DNA of 64,000 nucleotides from CALJFL01 sp039964455 (GTDB lineage: Bacteria; Pseudomonadota; Gammaproteobacteria; Pseudomonadales; Halieaceae): contig JBDVXK010000024.1 of the NCBI GenBank assembly GCA_039964455.1, positions 186,001 to 250,000 of the forward strand, in the 5' to 3' direction. A model generated the notes under the pieces. The model was not told where the DNA came from. It searched no databases and saw only the letters and a program-made list of their open reading frames with translations. Shown piece by piece: positions 40,399-50,505 of the stretch (position 1 is its first letter; every line of letters starts with the position of its first letter). Both the position numbers and the translations under genes were made by a program.

Positions 40399-42378
40399 AT
40401 GATGACAAAAATACTGGCCGCTGCTCTACTCATCTCTTCCACTCTGTTGACTCTGTTTTCTCAAGCTCAGGAAGAGGATTGGCCACACGTTGGAGGCGCC
40501 GCCGGTGGCGGTCACTACACCACGCACACTCAAATTAACCACGACAATCTCGACGACCTTGAGATCGCCTGGGTGCATCGTTCAGGTGACTTCCGGGAAG
40601 GCGGTAATTTCAAAGACGGCAACAACTATCCGGCTGAACCGCTGCAAACTGCACTGCAGGTCACGCCTATCCTGTTCAACAATGCACTGTATTACTGCAC
40701 GCCGTTCAATCGCGTATTCGCCCTGAACCCAGATACCGGCAAAGAGCTCTGGTCCTACGATCCTAAAATAGATCAGGACGAATACCCCGTGCCGAGATGC
40801 CGTGGCGTCAGCGCCTGGACCAGCAGCAACATTAAAAAAGGGCAGGCATGCCACACGCGCATTATCGCCCCCGTGGTTGACGCGAGGGTAATCGCCCTGG
40901 ATGCATTGACCGGCAAACTTTGTGAAGACTTCGGCGACAAAGGTGAGGTTAACCTGCGGGAAGGACTTGGAGATCACCCTAACTACCAGTACCTGCTCAC
41001 CTCTCCCCCGGCCATCACCGGCGATCTGGCCATTGTTGGCAGCGCTGTTACCGACAACATTACCACCACAGTACCCGGTGGCGTGGTAAGGGCGTACGAC
41101 CTTAATACCGGCAAGCTTGTTTGGTTCTGGGATCCCATACCACCGGACAGCAAACCACTACTGACTGAAGAGGGCCAGGACTACCAGCGCGGCACCACAA
41201 ACGTCTGGTCGATTATGTCCTATGACCCCGAGCTAGACTTGGTTTACCTGCCTACAGGCAACACCTCACCAGACTATTACGGTGGTGAGCGCAATGGCTC
41301 AGACTACTACTCCAGCTCGGTGGTGGCGCTGCACGCATCCACCGGAGAAGTCGCCTGGCACTTCCAGACCGTACATCACGACATCTGGGACTATGATGTG
41401 CCATCCCAGCCTACGCTGTATGACGTGACTATGGATGGCAAGCCTGTCAAAGCGCTCGCCCAGACAACAAAGATGGGCTACATATTCCTGTTAGACAGAG
41501 CGACTGGCGAACCCCTGTTTCCTGTCGAGGAACGCCCGGTACCACAGGGTGCCGTGCCCGGTGATTACACTTCACCCACCCAGCCGTTTCCGACAAAGCC
41601 ACCTACCTTGCTGGATACCAAATTTGGCCCGGATGACGTTTGGGGACTCACGCCGTGGGATAGGAACGCCTGCCGCGAAAGACTGGAAGGCCTGCGTGCT
41701 GACGGCCTATTTACCCCGCCCAGTGTAGAGGGATCACTGCACTTCCCCAGCGCTGTTGGCGGCCAAAACTGGGGCGGCCCCTCGGTTGATATGCAACGCA
41801 AAGTGTTGGTGGTAAATACCCTGCATATGGCGAGCCTGGTGCAACTCATTCCCAGAGAGCAATGTGAGCAAGCCGCTATCGATCGAAAAAACGACCCACT
41901 GCAAAAGAAGTTCGCGACGATTGAACCCTCTGAAGGAACTCCCTACTGCGACCTGCGCTGGGTAGGCTTTTTCTCGCCGCTGGAGCTGCCCTGCTCACCA
42001 CCACCCTGGGGCACCATCGCCGGCATCGACCTCAGCAGCGGCGACTTACTGTGGCAAGTACCACTGGGGACCACCCGCGACCTGGCGCCCTTCCCCGCCT
42101 GGTTTATCAAGGGCGTTCCGAATACCGGGGGCCCGATGTCTACCGCGTCAGGGCTAACTTTTATTGCCGCCACGACTGATTTTTTCCTGCGCGCCTTCGA
42201 CACTATGACGGGAGAGGAACTTTGGAGCGCGCGCCTACCCACAGGCGGGCACGCGACACCCATGTCCTACCAATCAGAATCAGGAAAACAATACGTGGTG
42301 ATAGCCGCCGGGGGCCATTACTCCTTTGGCACACCGCCTAGCGATCACATCATTGCTTTCGCCATCGAAGACGACTAA
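40399..42378 (+). CDS. PQQ-dependent dehydrogenase (quinoprotein, glucose/quinate/alcohol type)
   Basis: 659 residues with an N-terminal signal peptide (MMTKILAAALLISSTLLTL) and an eight-bladed PQQ propeller. Typical parts: DWPHVGGAAGGGHYT opening, tryptophan-docking repeats (NPDTGKELWSYDP, DLNTGKLVWFWDP, DTMTGEELWSARLPTG), the DYDVPSQPTL segment, and a C-terminal GGHYSFGTPPSDHIIAF. This is the membrane-associated PQQ glucose/quinate dehydrogenase-like family without the N-terminal membrane domain, so a soluble periplasmic form. Substrate unknown. First of a plus-strand run with SnoaL-like, DUF3604 and luciferase-like genes. Confidence 0.9.
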   Translation: MMTKILAAALLISSTLLTLFSQAQEEDWPHVGGAAGGGHYTTHTQINHDNLDDLEIAWVHRSGDFREGGNFKDGNNYPAEPLQTALQVTPILFNNALYYCTPFNRVFALNPDTGKELWSYDPKIDQDEYPVPRCRGVSAWTSSNIKKGQACHTRIIAPVVDARVIALDALTGKLCEDFGDKGEVNLREGLGDHPNYQYLLTSPPAITGDLAIVGSAVTDNITTTVPGGVVRAYDLNTGKLVWFWDPIPPDSKPLLTEEGQDYQRGTTNVWSIMSYDPELDLVYLPTGNTSPDYYGGERNGSDYYSSSVVALHASTGEVAWHFQTVHHDIWDYDVPSQPTLYDVTMDGKPVKALAQTTKMGYIFLLDRATGEPLFPVEERPVPQGAVPGDYTSPTQPFPTKPPTLLDTKFGPDDVWGLTPWDRNACRERLEGLRADGLFTPPSVEGSLHFPSAVGGQNWGGPSVDMQRKVLVVNTLHMASLVQLIPREQCEQAAIDRKNDPLQKKFATIEPSEGTPYCDLRWVGFFSPLELPCSPPPWGTIAGIDLSSGDLLWQVPLGTTRDLAPFPAWFIKGVPNTGGPMSTASGLTFIAATTDFFLRAFDTMTGEELWSARLPTGGHATPMSYQSESGKQYVVIAAGGHYSFGTPPSDHIIAFAIEDD

Positions 42379-42406
42379 TTAGCCGGTTAAAAAATAGGGA
42401 ACGATC

Positions 42407-42883
42407 ATGGCAGAGCAGCTAAGTGATTCCGAAATTTTGCGCCTCAGGGCGCTACTGGAAGTGGAAGCGATTCGCCAGCTGCGAATCGACTACTCACTAG
42501 CAATGGACCTGCGAGACCTCGACAAGCTCATCACGCTTTTTACCGATGACGCCCTGTGCGAGTACGGCCCCTACGGCTCATGGGACGGCAGCAAGGTCAT
42601 TTACGACAACTACAAGGCGACGTTTTCTGGCGAGCTCGCAGGCCCCTTTACCTCGTTACACATCAACACCAATCACAATGTCGAAATAATCTCGGACAAC
42701 ACTGCCAAAGGACAATGCTACCTGACCGATATCGTTACTCATGTTAAGCCAGACGAAAACCCCATTCTCTGGTTTGCATTGTATGACGAGGAATATCGCA
42801 AGGAAGAAGGTCAGTGGAAGTTCGCGCGCACCAGCCTGCAGTTCTTCTGGCCAGAGCGCCACGCTGCGCCACCTTACGCATAA
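42407..42883 (+). CDS. SnoaL-like / nuclear transport factor 2-fold protein
   Basis: 158 residues. Opening EVEAIRQLRIDYSLAMDLRDLDKLITLFTDDALCEYG is typical of SnoaL-like NTF2-fold proteins (small cone-shaped alpha+beta pocket). Members act as hydratases, isomerases, cyclases or ring-hydroxylating dioxygenase beta-like proteins; the reaction cannot be read here. 28 bases after the quinoprotein gene and 32 bases before the DUF3604 gene on the same strand. Confidence 0.85.
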   Translation: MAEQLSDSEILRLRALLEVEAIRQLRIDYSLAMDLRDLDKLITLFTDDALCEYGPYGSWDGSKVIYDNYKATFSGELAGPFTSLHINTNHNVEIISDNTAKGQCYLTDIVTHVKPDENPILWFALYDEEYRKEEGQWKFARTSLQFFWPERHAAPPYA

Positions 42884-42915
42884 GCACGGAACACGAGAGA
42901 AGGACTATACCTCCA

Positions 42916-44757
42916 ATGAATTTTACCCGACCATTACTTGTTGCCATCTGTGCTATGGGTTTTTTCAACACGCACGCAATCGCCCAGCCAGCATATTCCC
43001 CCGGTGTCGGTGAAAACTTCCCGCGCAACGTTTACTGGGGCGACACCCATCTGCATACCCGCAATTCAGCCGACGCATTCAACCTTGGCAACACCAACCT
43101 CACCCCTGATGATGCCTACCGCTTTGCCAAAGGGCAGGAAGTTATTTCCCAAACCGGCTTGCCTGCAAAATTGCGACGGCCACTGGATTTTTTGGTGGTA
43201 GCGGACCACGCCGGCTATTTAGGTGCCTTTTACCGTTACATGGAAAAGGACCCAGCGATTGTAGACACAGAAGTTGGACGGCGTTGGTCAGCTTACGAAA
43301 CCGCCAGCGAGCGCTTTGCCGATGTGGTCAGGAGTATCAGAGAGCCCGGTGTCTACGAGCAACTGCCAGACGCCACACAACAATCAATCTGGGTAACAGA
43401 CGTAATCGAAGTGGCAGATCGTAATAATTCGCCCGGTGCATTCACCGCATTTACAGGCTATGAATGGACCTCCATGAAGGAGGGCAACAACCTGCACAGA
43501 GTAGTCATTTTCAAGGATGGCGCCGACAAAACTTCGCAAATAAGACCCTACTCCGCTGCCGATAGTGCCGATCCGGAAGACCTGTGGCAGTCACTCGCAG
43601 ACTATGAACAGAAAACCGCTGGCGAGGCCTTCGCTATTGCCCACAATGGCAATCTCAGCAACGGGCTCATGTTTGCCAATGAAACATTCTCCGGCAAACC
43701 ATTAACAGAAACTTACGCCACTATGCGAGCTCGCTACGAGCCTTTATATGAAGTGACCCAGATAAAGGGCGACGGCGAGGCGCACCCGTTTCTCTCACCC
43801 AATGATGAGTTCGCAGATTACGAAACCTGGGACGCTGACAATATCGCCATGACGGCCAAGAAAGAGAACTGGATGCTGCAGCATGAGTATGCACGCGGTG
43901 CACTCAAGTTAGGTCTCAAGTTCGAAGACGCCCTGGGCGCCAACCCGTTTAAGTTCGGCATGATAGGCAGCACAGACTCGCATACCTCACTGGCAACCGC
44001 GGCTGAGGACAATTTCTTTGGTAAGTTTCCCGAGTCTGAACCGACACCTGAGCGCGTTGCGAATGGCATGGCCGGCTACATGTGGGAAAACTGGCGCATA
44101 GGCGCTTCGGGCTATGCCGGGGTGTGGGCCAGGGAAAACACACGGGAAGCGCTGTTTGACGCAATGCGCCGCCGCGAAGTGTATGCCACCACCGGTTCGC
44201 GCATCACGGTACGCTTTTTCGGCGGCTGGGATTACGAGGAAGGCGACCTAGACAAACCCGACTACGTCGCGAATGCATATTATCGCGGCGTACCCATGGG
44301 CGGTGACTTATCAGCGGCCAAACCGGGTCAGGCACCAATATTCATCGTAGCTGCGGCCAAGGATGCTGATGGCGCTAACCTGGACAGGGTGCAAATCATC
44401 AAGGGCTGGCTGGACAGCTCAGGTGCGCTACAGGAGCGCGTCTATGACGTCGCCTTCTCTGGCGACAGAGAAGCAGACCCCACCAGCGGAAAGATACCCG
44501 ATGTGGGAAATACGATTGACTACGGGCAAGCGACATACAGCAACAGCATCGGTGCGGCGCAATTGTCCACTGTCTGGAGCGACCCCGACTTTGATGCTAA
44601 ACAGCGCGCCTTTTATTACGCGCGAGTCATTGAAATTCCTACGCCCAGATGGCCCGTTTATGACGCGAAGCATTTCGACTTCGAATTACCAGAGGCAGTA
44701 CCCAGGACCAACCGCGATCGCGCTTATACTTCTCCTATCTGGTATACGCCGAAGTAG
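42916..44757 (+). CDS. DUF3604 family protein (PHP-like metallo-hydrolase, exported)
   Basis: 613 residues from the ATG at 42916 (a longer frame from GTG 42814 overlaps the previous gene). Signal peptide MNFTRPLLVAICAMGFFNTHAIAQ. Metal-binding motif YWGDTHLHTRNSADAF (about 38-53), and further His/Asp in VVADHAGYL and GSTDSHTSL near residue 355. This is DUF3604, a PHP-like exported family of unknown substrate, often found with arylsulfatase, alcohol or ester degradation clusters. Periplasmic. Confidence 0.9.
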   Translation: MNFTRPLLVAICAMGFFNTHAIAQPAYSPGVGENFPRNVYWGDTHLHTRNSADAFNLGNTNLTPDDAYRFAKGQEVISQTGLPAKLRRPLDFLVVADHAGYLGAFYRYMEKDPAIVDTEVGRRWSAYETASERFADVVRSIREPGVYEQLPDATQQSIWVTDVIEVADRNNSPGAFTAFTGYEWTSMKEGNNLHRVVIFKDGADKTSQIRPYSAADSADPEDLWQSLADYEQKTAGEAFAIAHNGNLSNGLMFANETFSGKPLTETYATMRARYEPLYEVTQIKGDGEAHPFLSPNDEFADYETWDADNIAMTAKKENWMLQHEYARGALKLGLKFEDALGANPFKFGMIGSTDSHTSLATAAEDNFFGKFPESEPTPERVANGMAGYMWENWRIGASGYAGVWARENTREALFDAMRRREVYATTGSRITVRFFGGWDYEEGDLDKPDYVANAYYRGVPMGGDLSAAKPGQAPIFIVAAAKDADGANLDRVQIIKGWLDSSGALQERVYDVAFSGDREADPTSGKIPDVGNTIDYGQATYSNSIGAAQLSTVWSDPDFDAKQRAFYYARVIEIPTPRWPVYDAKHFDFELPEAVPRTNRDRAYTSPIWYTPK

Positions 44758-44806
44758 ATAAAATTTGCTAACATTGCCGCCCACGTAAACCGGAACGCTC
44801 GAATCA

Positions 44807-45817
44807 ATGTCGATCACCCTCTCTGTTCTTGACCAATCGCTGGCTCGCGGTGCCGACCAGGCGCCCGAGGCACTGCAAGAGACACTGGCTATGGCCCGCT
44901 GGTGTGAGTCTTTGGGATACCAGCGTTTCTGGGTATCCGAGCATCACGCCTTTCCCTCTGTTGCCGGTAGCGCCCCGGAGGTCTTACTGGCTGCACTGGG
45001 TGCTGCCACCAGTACGATTCGACTAGGGTCCGGCGGGATCATGCTGCCCCACTACAGCCCCTACAAAATTGCTGAAGTGTTCTCGCTGCTGGCCAATCTT
45101 TATCCAGACCGCATCGACCTGGGTATTGGCCGTGCGCCGGGTGCAGACATGTCAACGGCTGTCGCCCTGTCCACAAGTGGTCAACCCGACTTCCACCGTT
45201 TTCCGACGCAGGTCGCTCAGCTTAGCGATTACCTTTGGCAGGAGCACACACAGCCCCTGGTTAGCCCCAAGCCACCGGCAGACCTACCTATCTGGATGCT
45301 GGGTTCCAGCCCTGACAGCGCAATTCTTGCCGCCCAACGCGGCCTGCCCTACACGCTGGGCCTGTTCATTAATCCGCAAGCAGATCCTCGCTTGATCGAA
45401 CTGTACAAACAGAACTTTCAGCCCAGCGCGTTACAACCCGAGCCCTATGCGATTCTGACATTCAGTGTTTTTTGCTCGGATTCCGAGGAGCATGCGCGCA
45501 CCCAACAACTGACTCACGATCTGAATCTGTTCCGCTTTTTTACCGGCCAATCCAACGGCATGTCATTAACGCCGGAAGAGGCGCAGGCCTACCCGCTGGG
45601 TGTTCAGGAACGCTCATTTATTGCCAGCCGGGATTCCAGCCGGGCTACTGGCACGCCACAACAGGTGCGTGAACGGGTGGAGGAACTTGCCGCACAGTTT
45701 CACGCCGATGAAGTGATGGCAGTGACGAACATGTATTACTTTGAAGACCGTAAAAGATCGTTTGAACTGTTGATGAATGCTTTTGCCGATGACGGGAAAG
45801 CAACGCAGACAGGCTGA
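44807..45817 (+). CDS. Luciferase-like monooxygenase (LLM, MsnO8-type)
   Basis: 336 residues. TIM-barrel F420/FMN luciferase-like family: the N-terminus MSITLSVLDQSLARG, FWVSEHHAFPSVAGSAPEVLL (about 45-65), LGSGGIMLPHYSPYKIAE and DLGIGRAPG (about 104-112) mark the MsnO8 LLM group. Needs reduced FMN from a separate reductase; substrate unknown. Last of the plus-strand run that began at 40399, 49 bases after the DUF3604 gene. Confidence 0.9.
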   Translation: MSITLSVLDQSLARGADQAPEALQETLAMARWCESLGYQRFWVSEHHAFPSVAGSAPEVLLAALGAATSTIRLGSGGIMLPHYSPYKIAEVFSLLANLYPDRIDLGIGRAPGADMSTAVALSTSGQPDFHRFPTQVAQLSDYLWQEHTQPLVSPKPPADLPIWMLGSSPDSAILAAQRGLPYTLGLFINPQADPRLIELYKQNFQPSALQPEPYAILTFSVFCSDSEEHARTQQLTHDLNLFRFFTGQSNGMSLTPEEAQAYPLGVQERSFIASRDSSRATGTPQQVRERVEELAAQFHADEVMAVTNMYYFEDRKRSFELLMNAFADDGKATQTG

Positions 45818-45861
45818 TCAATCCTAAGCTCAAACAGCGCTGCTGTGTGCCTGAGGTATCT

Positions 45862-48800
45862 CTAAGCCGCACCACCCGGCGGGAGATCTGCACTATCTGC
45901 CAGGGCATCCACCCTACCCTCAGGCTGACGCCAGTGCCCACCAGACCAACGACGCAGGTCATCTAGAATCATGTACAGGCAGGGCACCAGTAACAGGGTA
46001 ATCACAGTGGCGAAGACAATACCAAAGGCCAGTGACACCGCCATGGGCAGAATCTCCTGAGCCTGGGCGCTGCGCTCCAGCAGCATGGGAGCGAGGCCAA
46101 AAAACGTGGTCAAGGAAGTCAGCAGAATCGCCCGAAAACGTCGAGTCCCGGCTTCCATTACCGCATTGATTGTTGACTCACCTTTTGCCACCAATTTGTT
46201 CACGTAATCGACGAGAATCAGGCTGTCGTTGACCACTACCCCGCTTAGGGCAATCACACCCATCATGGACATCATGCTCATGGGCAGGCCCAGCAACCAG
46301 TGCCCCACCACCGCGCCAATGATCCCGAAGGGAATGACACCCATAATAATCAATGGCTGCAAGTACGATCGCGTGGGAATGGCCAGCAAGGCGTAGATGC
46401 CCAGGATAGCCAGAGAGAAACCGACAATCATGCTTTTCACCGCGGCGGCTTCCTCACTTGCCAGCCCGGAGATGGCATAGGACAGCCCGGGATATTTTTT
46501 GATCAGCTCGGGAAGCACTTCGTTTTCGATATTATCCATCACACGTCTTGGCTCGGTGCGTGATTTATCCACCTCGGCAGTCACTTCTGCTGCGCGCTGG
46601 AAATTGATACGGGTCGCCTTCAGCAAGCCCTGTCGCGTGTCGACGCTGGCCACCGAGGCGATAGGCACTTCATCGCCCTGAGGCGTGCGAATATACATGT
46701 CGTTCAGGCTGCCCACGCTTTCGCGATCGGCCAGCGGGTATCTCACCATGACCTTGATTTCGTCAAAGCCACGCTGAATACGCTGCGCCTCGGCACCATA
46801 AAATGCGTGCCGCACCTGATTACCCAGGTCGAACCGGGTCAGGCCCAGTGACTCGGCCTCGGGCAATATGTCCAGATGGAACTCGTCTGCGGTATCGCTG
46901 GCGCCATTACGAATATCGTATAGGCCATCATAGTGATGCATGATTTCCTGCAACTCGCTGGACGCGGCCCGCAACACGTCGAAGTTATTGTGCTTGAGAT
47001 CAAACGCAATGGCCGGCCCAAACTTGGGGCCATCGGCATTGTTAATGGAGACGATTTCGGCGCTATGAATTGTTCCCAAAGCCTCTCGCCAGCGCCGCGA
47101 TATCTCGGTGGTGGCAATACCCCGTTGATCCTCCTTGGTAAGTTCAACAGTAATCATGCCGTTGATACGCTCAAAACCATACGCGCCGACATGTTTGACC
47201 AGCGGGTCGTCAGCACCCGATTCGCGCTGATAATCGGCCTGCACCTCGAACAAGGTGGCAACCATTTTTTTAACCGCTTCCAGGGTGCGCTCTTCCGGCG
47301 TGCCCTGAACCATACGGATTTCGGCCTGGATGAACTCGCCGGGCACATCAGGAGCGACAATCGTACGCACAACGCCACCCAACAGCAGGCCACCACTGAG
47401 AATCAACACCGACAAAAAGACCGCCAGCGTCAGATAGCGGTTGCGCACACAGCGTTTCACAAACGGGATGTAGCGATAGTCCACGAAGTAGCGCAGCACA
47501 TCATTGGCGCCTTCCTGCACATGATCAATTTTCAGCAGAAACTTATTGCGCGTGGGCTTGGTGTGGGCAAGGTGAGCGGGCAAAATCCATTTCGATTCCA
47601 CCAGAGAAAACACCAGGCACAAAATAACGACCCAGCCGCAAGCCTCGGGAAACGCCGATATCGGGCCCTCAATAAACAACGTGGGGGAAAACGCAACGAT
47701 AGTCGTCAAAACACCAAATGTTGCAGGGGTACTGACGCGGTAAACCCCGTTAACCACATTGCTGACGCTGTGGCCTTTCTTTTCCACTTCGCTATAGGCG
47801 CTTTCGCCCATAATGATTGCATCGTCCACCACGATACCCAAAACCAGAATAAAACCAAAAATGCTGATCATATTGAGGCTGGCATCGATGTAGGGCGTGT
47901 TGATAATCGCCATGGCACCCAGGAAGCACACCGGAATTCCCAGCATTACCCAGAAGGCGAGCTTTATCTCCAGAAAGAGCGCAAGAATAATAAACACCAG
48001 TAGAGCGCCCATAGCGAGGTTGCGCATCATCATGCCCAGGCGATCATTCAGGTAATAGGTGAGGTCCAGCCAAACGTCGAGATCGATGCCTTCCGCCACC
48101 GAAGCGCGTTTTTCTTCGACATAGGCCTTGGCTGCATCCGCAGTCTCCACCACATCCTGGTCACCCGAGGCGTAAACATTGATACCCAGGGAGTACTTGG
48201 CGTCGAAGGAGGCAAAACCACTACCGTCAACGAAGCCATCATTCACACTAGCAATGTCTGAAAGTAACAAGCGCGTGCCGTCAGGAAAGGTGCGCAGCAC
48301 AATGGATTCAAAATCCTGCTGGACATAGGCCTGTCCAACTGTACGCAGCATAATATCGCCGGAATCTGCGCGAACTGAGCCGCCCGGAAGGTCTAGCGAA
48401 GATGATGCTATACGTTGAGCCACCTCCTCCAGCGTCAGGTGATACTCTCGCAAACGCGCCTCAGGAACCTCTATAGCAATCTCAAACTCGCGGGCGCCCA
48501 CCACCTCTGCTGCAGAAATCTTCGGGTTAGCGACCAATTCCCGACGCATCTCGTCGGCCAGAGATTTCATCGATCGCTCGTCCAGTGCGCCGGACACTTG
48601 TATGGATAAGGCGGGGAAGCGTAACTCGGGCTGGGTGACAATGGCCTTCTCTACACCATCGGGAAAGTGTTGAATGCCGTCTATCCGGTTACGGATATCA
48701 TCCGTGAGCTTACCCAGGTCTACTCCGGCAAGGGGCTCCACCATAATGCGGGCATGTGATTCAAAGGCATCTGACTCCACGCGCTCAATGCCATCCACGT

Positions 48801-49035
48801 CCTTGATGGCCTCTTCGATACGCATTACAACGCCCTTCTCCACTTCTTCGGGCGCTGCACCAGGATAGGCTACGGTAACAAATACAATTTCAATATCGAG
48901 ACTGGGAAAAATAGCGCGCTGAATAGTGAACGCCGACCCCAGGCCAACGATCATGATAAAAGCCATCAACAGATTGGCGGCAACGGGGTTATGCGCAAAC
49001 CAGGCAATAATGCCCTTGTGCTCTTGCTCACTCAC
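45862..49035 (-). CDS. RND efflux permease (AcrB/HAE1-like)
   Basis: 1057 residues with 12 predicted helices and two large periplasmic loops. Starts with GTG overlapping the stop of the adaptor gene (GTGA). Motifs of the RND pump: FPSLDIEIVFVTVAYPGAAPEEVEKGV (about 40-60), FGFILVLGIVVDDAIIMGE in helix 4 (Asp-Asp proton relay), and ALSGVVVNDSLILVDYVN in helix 10. Proton-driven efflux with the adaptor encoded next; no outer-membrane channel gene is in the window. Substrates unknown. Confidence 0.93.
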   Translation of the reverse strand: MSEQEHKGIIAWFAHNPVAANLLMAFIMIVGLGSAFTIQRAIFPSLDIEIVFVTVAYPGAAPEEVEKGVVMRIEEAIKDVDGIERVESDAFESHARIMVEPLAGVDLGKLTDDIRNRIDGIQHFPDGVEKAIVTQPELRFPALSIQVSGALDERSMKSLADEMRRELVANPKISAAEVVGAREFEIAIEVPEARLREYHLTLEEVAQRIASSSLDLPGGSVRADSGDIMLRTVGQAYVQQDFESIVLRTFPDGTRLLLSDIASVNDGFVDGSGFASFDAKYSLGINVYASGDQDVVETADAAKAYVEEKRASVAEGIDLDVWLDLTYYLNDRLGMMMRNLAMGALLVFIILALFLEIKLAFWVMLGIPVCFLGAMAIINTPYIDASLNMISIFGFILVLGIVVDDAIIMGESAYSEVEKKGHSVSNVVNGVYRVSTPATFGVLTTIVAFSPTLFIEGPISAFPEACGWVVILCLVFSLVESKWILPAHLAHTKPTRNKFLLKIDHVQEGANDVLRYFVDYRYIPFVKRCVRNRYLTLAVFLSVLILSGGLLLGGVVRTIVAPDVPGEFIQAEIRMVQGTPEERTLEAVKKMVATLFEVQADYQRESGADDPLVKHVGAYGFERINGMITVELTKEDQRGIATTEISRRWREALGTIHSAEIVSINNADGPKFGPAIAFDLKHNNFDVLRAASSELQEIMHHYDGLYDIRNGASDTADEFHLDILPEAESLGLTRFDLGNQVRHAFYGAEAQRIQRGFDEIKVMVRYPLADRESVGSLNDMYIRTPQGDEVPIASVASVDTRQGLLKATRINFQRAAEVTAEVDKSRTEPRRVMDNIENEVLPELIKKYPGLSYAISGLASEEAAAVKSMIVGFSLAILGIYALLAIPTRSYLQPLIIMGVIPFGIIGAVVGHWLLGLPMSMMSMMGVIALSGVVVNDSLILVDYVNKLVAKGESTINAVMEAGTRRFRAILLTSLTTFFGLAPMLLERSAQAQEILPMAVSLAFGIVFATVITLLLVPCLYMILDDLRRWSGGHWRQPEGRVDALADSADLPPGGAA

Positions 49036-50252
49036 TTGATATCAGCCGGAGAAACGGGTTCAAAGCTGCTGGTAGGCACACTGGAAAGCACCGATACATC
49101 GGCGCCATTAAGACTGACGTCAACATTGGTCAGCGAGACCCTGTCACCATCTTCAAGGCCTGCCTCAACATAAACCACTTCGCCGCCTACCCGCAGTACC
49201 GCAACCTCACGGTTGCGCAGGCGATCATCGGAATCAATCACCCAGAGGTTATTTCCCGCGCGCAGCACATGGCGAGGCAGGGTAACCAGGTCTGCCAGTG
49301 ACTTGCCCTCTATACGGGCATTCACGAAAGTGCCAATACGCAGAGGTTGTGAGGCATTTTTGCCCTTGTCGCTCAAACCATAAGGGTCTTCGACTCGCGC
49401 TACAGCAAACAATACCCGGGAACGCTCATCAAAGACGCCCTCGGTTCGATGCAAATTCGCAGGCCAGTGTCTGATCTGGCCTGCTACTTCGGTATACAAG
49501 TCAATGGCCACCGGCTCGCTATAACCGCTTAGCCCAGGGAGATCGAGATATTCCAACCTGCTCTGGGGCAGAGGCAGCCTGACCTCGGCAAAGTCCACAG
49601 AAACAACTTCTGCCAGCTGGCTACCCATGGCGACAAACTGCCCAAGATCAATGTGCTTGTGACGTATCAATGCCGGGTAAGGCGACCTTATTATGGTGCG
49701 CTCCAGATTATCGCGAGCGGTATCAAGATCCGCCCGTGCCGCCAGTAACTGTGCCTCGGCTTGCTCCAGCTGTGGCTTGCGCAGGTACAGATCTCTGGCC
49801 TCATCGCTGCGCTGACTGCCTGCCGGAAGCTTCTTCCACTCACGCAAGGCCACCTCAGCACGCCCGCGCTCCTGAGCGAGATTGCTTTCCGCCGACTCCA
49901 CGGCAGCTTGCGCTCGCAAGAGATTGGTCTGGTAGTCTCGAGGATCAATGCGCAATAGCACGTCGCCCACATTGACAAAGCCACCCACATTAAACGCTTC
50001 AGACACTTCCGTAACGCGCCCCTTAACCTCCGACTGAATCACTGTCGATTGCAGCGGTGTGACGGTGCCCTGAGCGTGCACAGGAATCCTGATGGTCTTT
50101 TTAGACACTACCGCAACATCCACTGTTATCAGTTGAACCTCTGGCTCCTCGATCGCTGTGGACGGCCGATTAAGGTAAAGCGCCCAGGTAGCCAGCGACG
50201 CTGCCGCAAGGAGTGCTAAGGAGATAAGAAACTGAGATTTTTTGAGTGCCAA
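49032..50252 (-). CDS. RND efflux periplasmic adaptor (HlyD/MFP family)
   Basis: 406 residues with a TTG start and an N-terminal signal/anchor (FLISLALLAAASLATWALYL). Adaptor fold: a barrel-sandwich piece VHAQGTVTPLQSTVIQSEVKGRVTEV (about 54-80), a long coiled coil (LLRAQAAVESAESNLAQERG through ARADLDTARDNLERTII), then the return strand and C-terminal barrel. Partner of the permease whose GTG overlaps this gene's stop. Divergent from the aminotransferase gene at 50506. Confidence 0.92.
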   Translation of the reverse strand: MALKKSQFLISLALLAAASLATWALYLNRPSTAIEEPEVQLITVDVAVVSKKTIRIPVHAQGTVTPLQSTVIQSEVKGRVTEVSEAFNVGGFVNVGDVLLRIDPRDYQTNLLRAQAAVESAESNLAQERGRAEVALREWKKLPAGSQRSDEARDLYLRKPQLEQAEAQLLAARADLDTARDNLERTIIRSPYPALIRHKHIDLGQFVAMGSQLAEVVSVDFAEVRLPLPQSRLEYLDLPGLSGYSEPVAIDLYTEVAGQIRHWPANLHRTEGVFDERSRVLFAVARVEDPYGLSDKGKNASQPLRIGTFVNARIEGKSLADLVTLPRHVLRAGNNLWVIDSDDRLRNREVAVLRVGGEVVYVEAGLEDGDRVSLTNVDVSLNGADVSVLSSVPTSSFEPVSPADIK

Positions 50253-50505
50253 AATGCCTACCGCAGGAGCCCGTCGTCTTAAAAAACATTATGTCCGGCC
50301 TGTGTGGGCTATCAGCAGTTCGCCGGAGGCGTCTTTATACCACAGCACGGTGTTAGAGAAGTGTGAAAAATTTTTTAGAAAAGACTTAATCGCGACTGAA
50401 AAATTCCTATCAAACACAGAAAATTTCAGGGATGCGGCACAATTTACATTGACCGCCATTCCGTCCAGGCAGACCATCTCATGTCTTCATCACGACTCGA
50501 CTACC

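Noticed and set aside
46933..48003. Long open frame on the plus strand inside the RND permease gene
   Set aside because: It is antisense to a full-length, strongly supported permease, has no family features and His/Asn-rich low-information composition.
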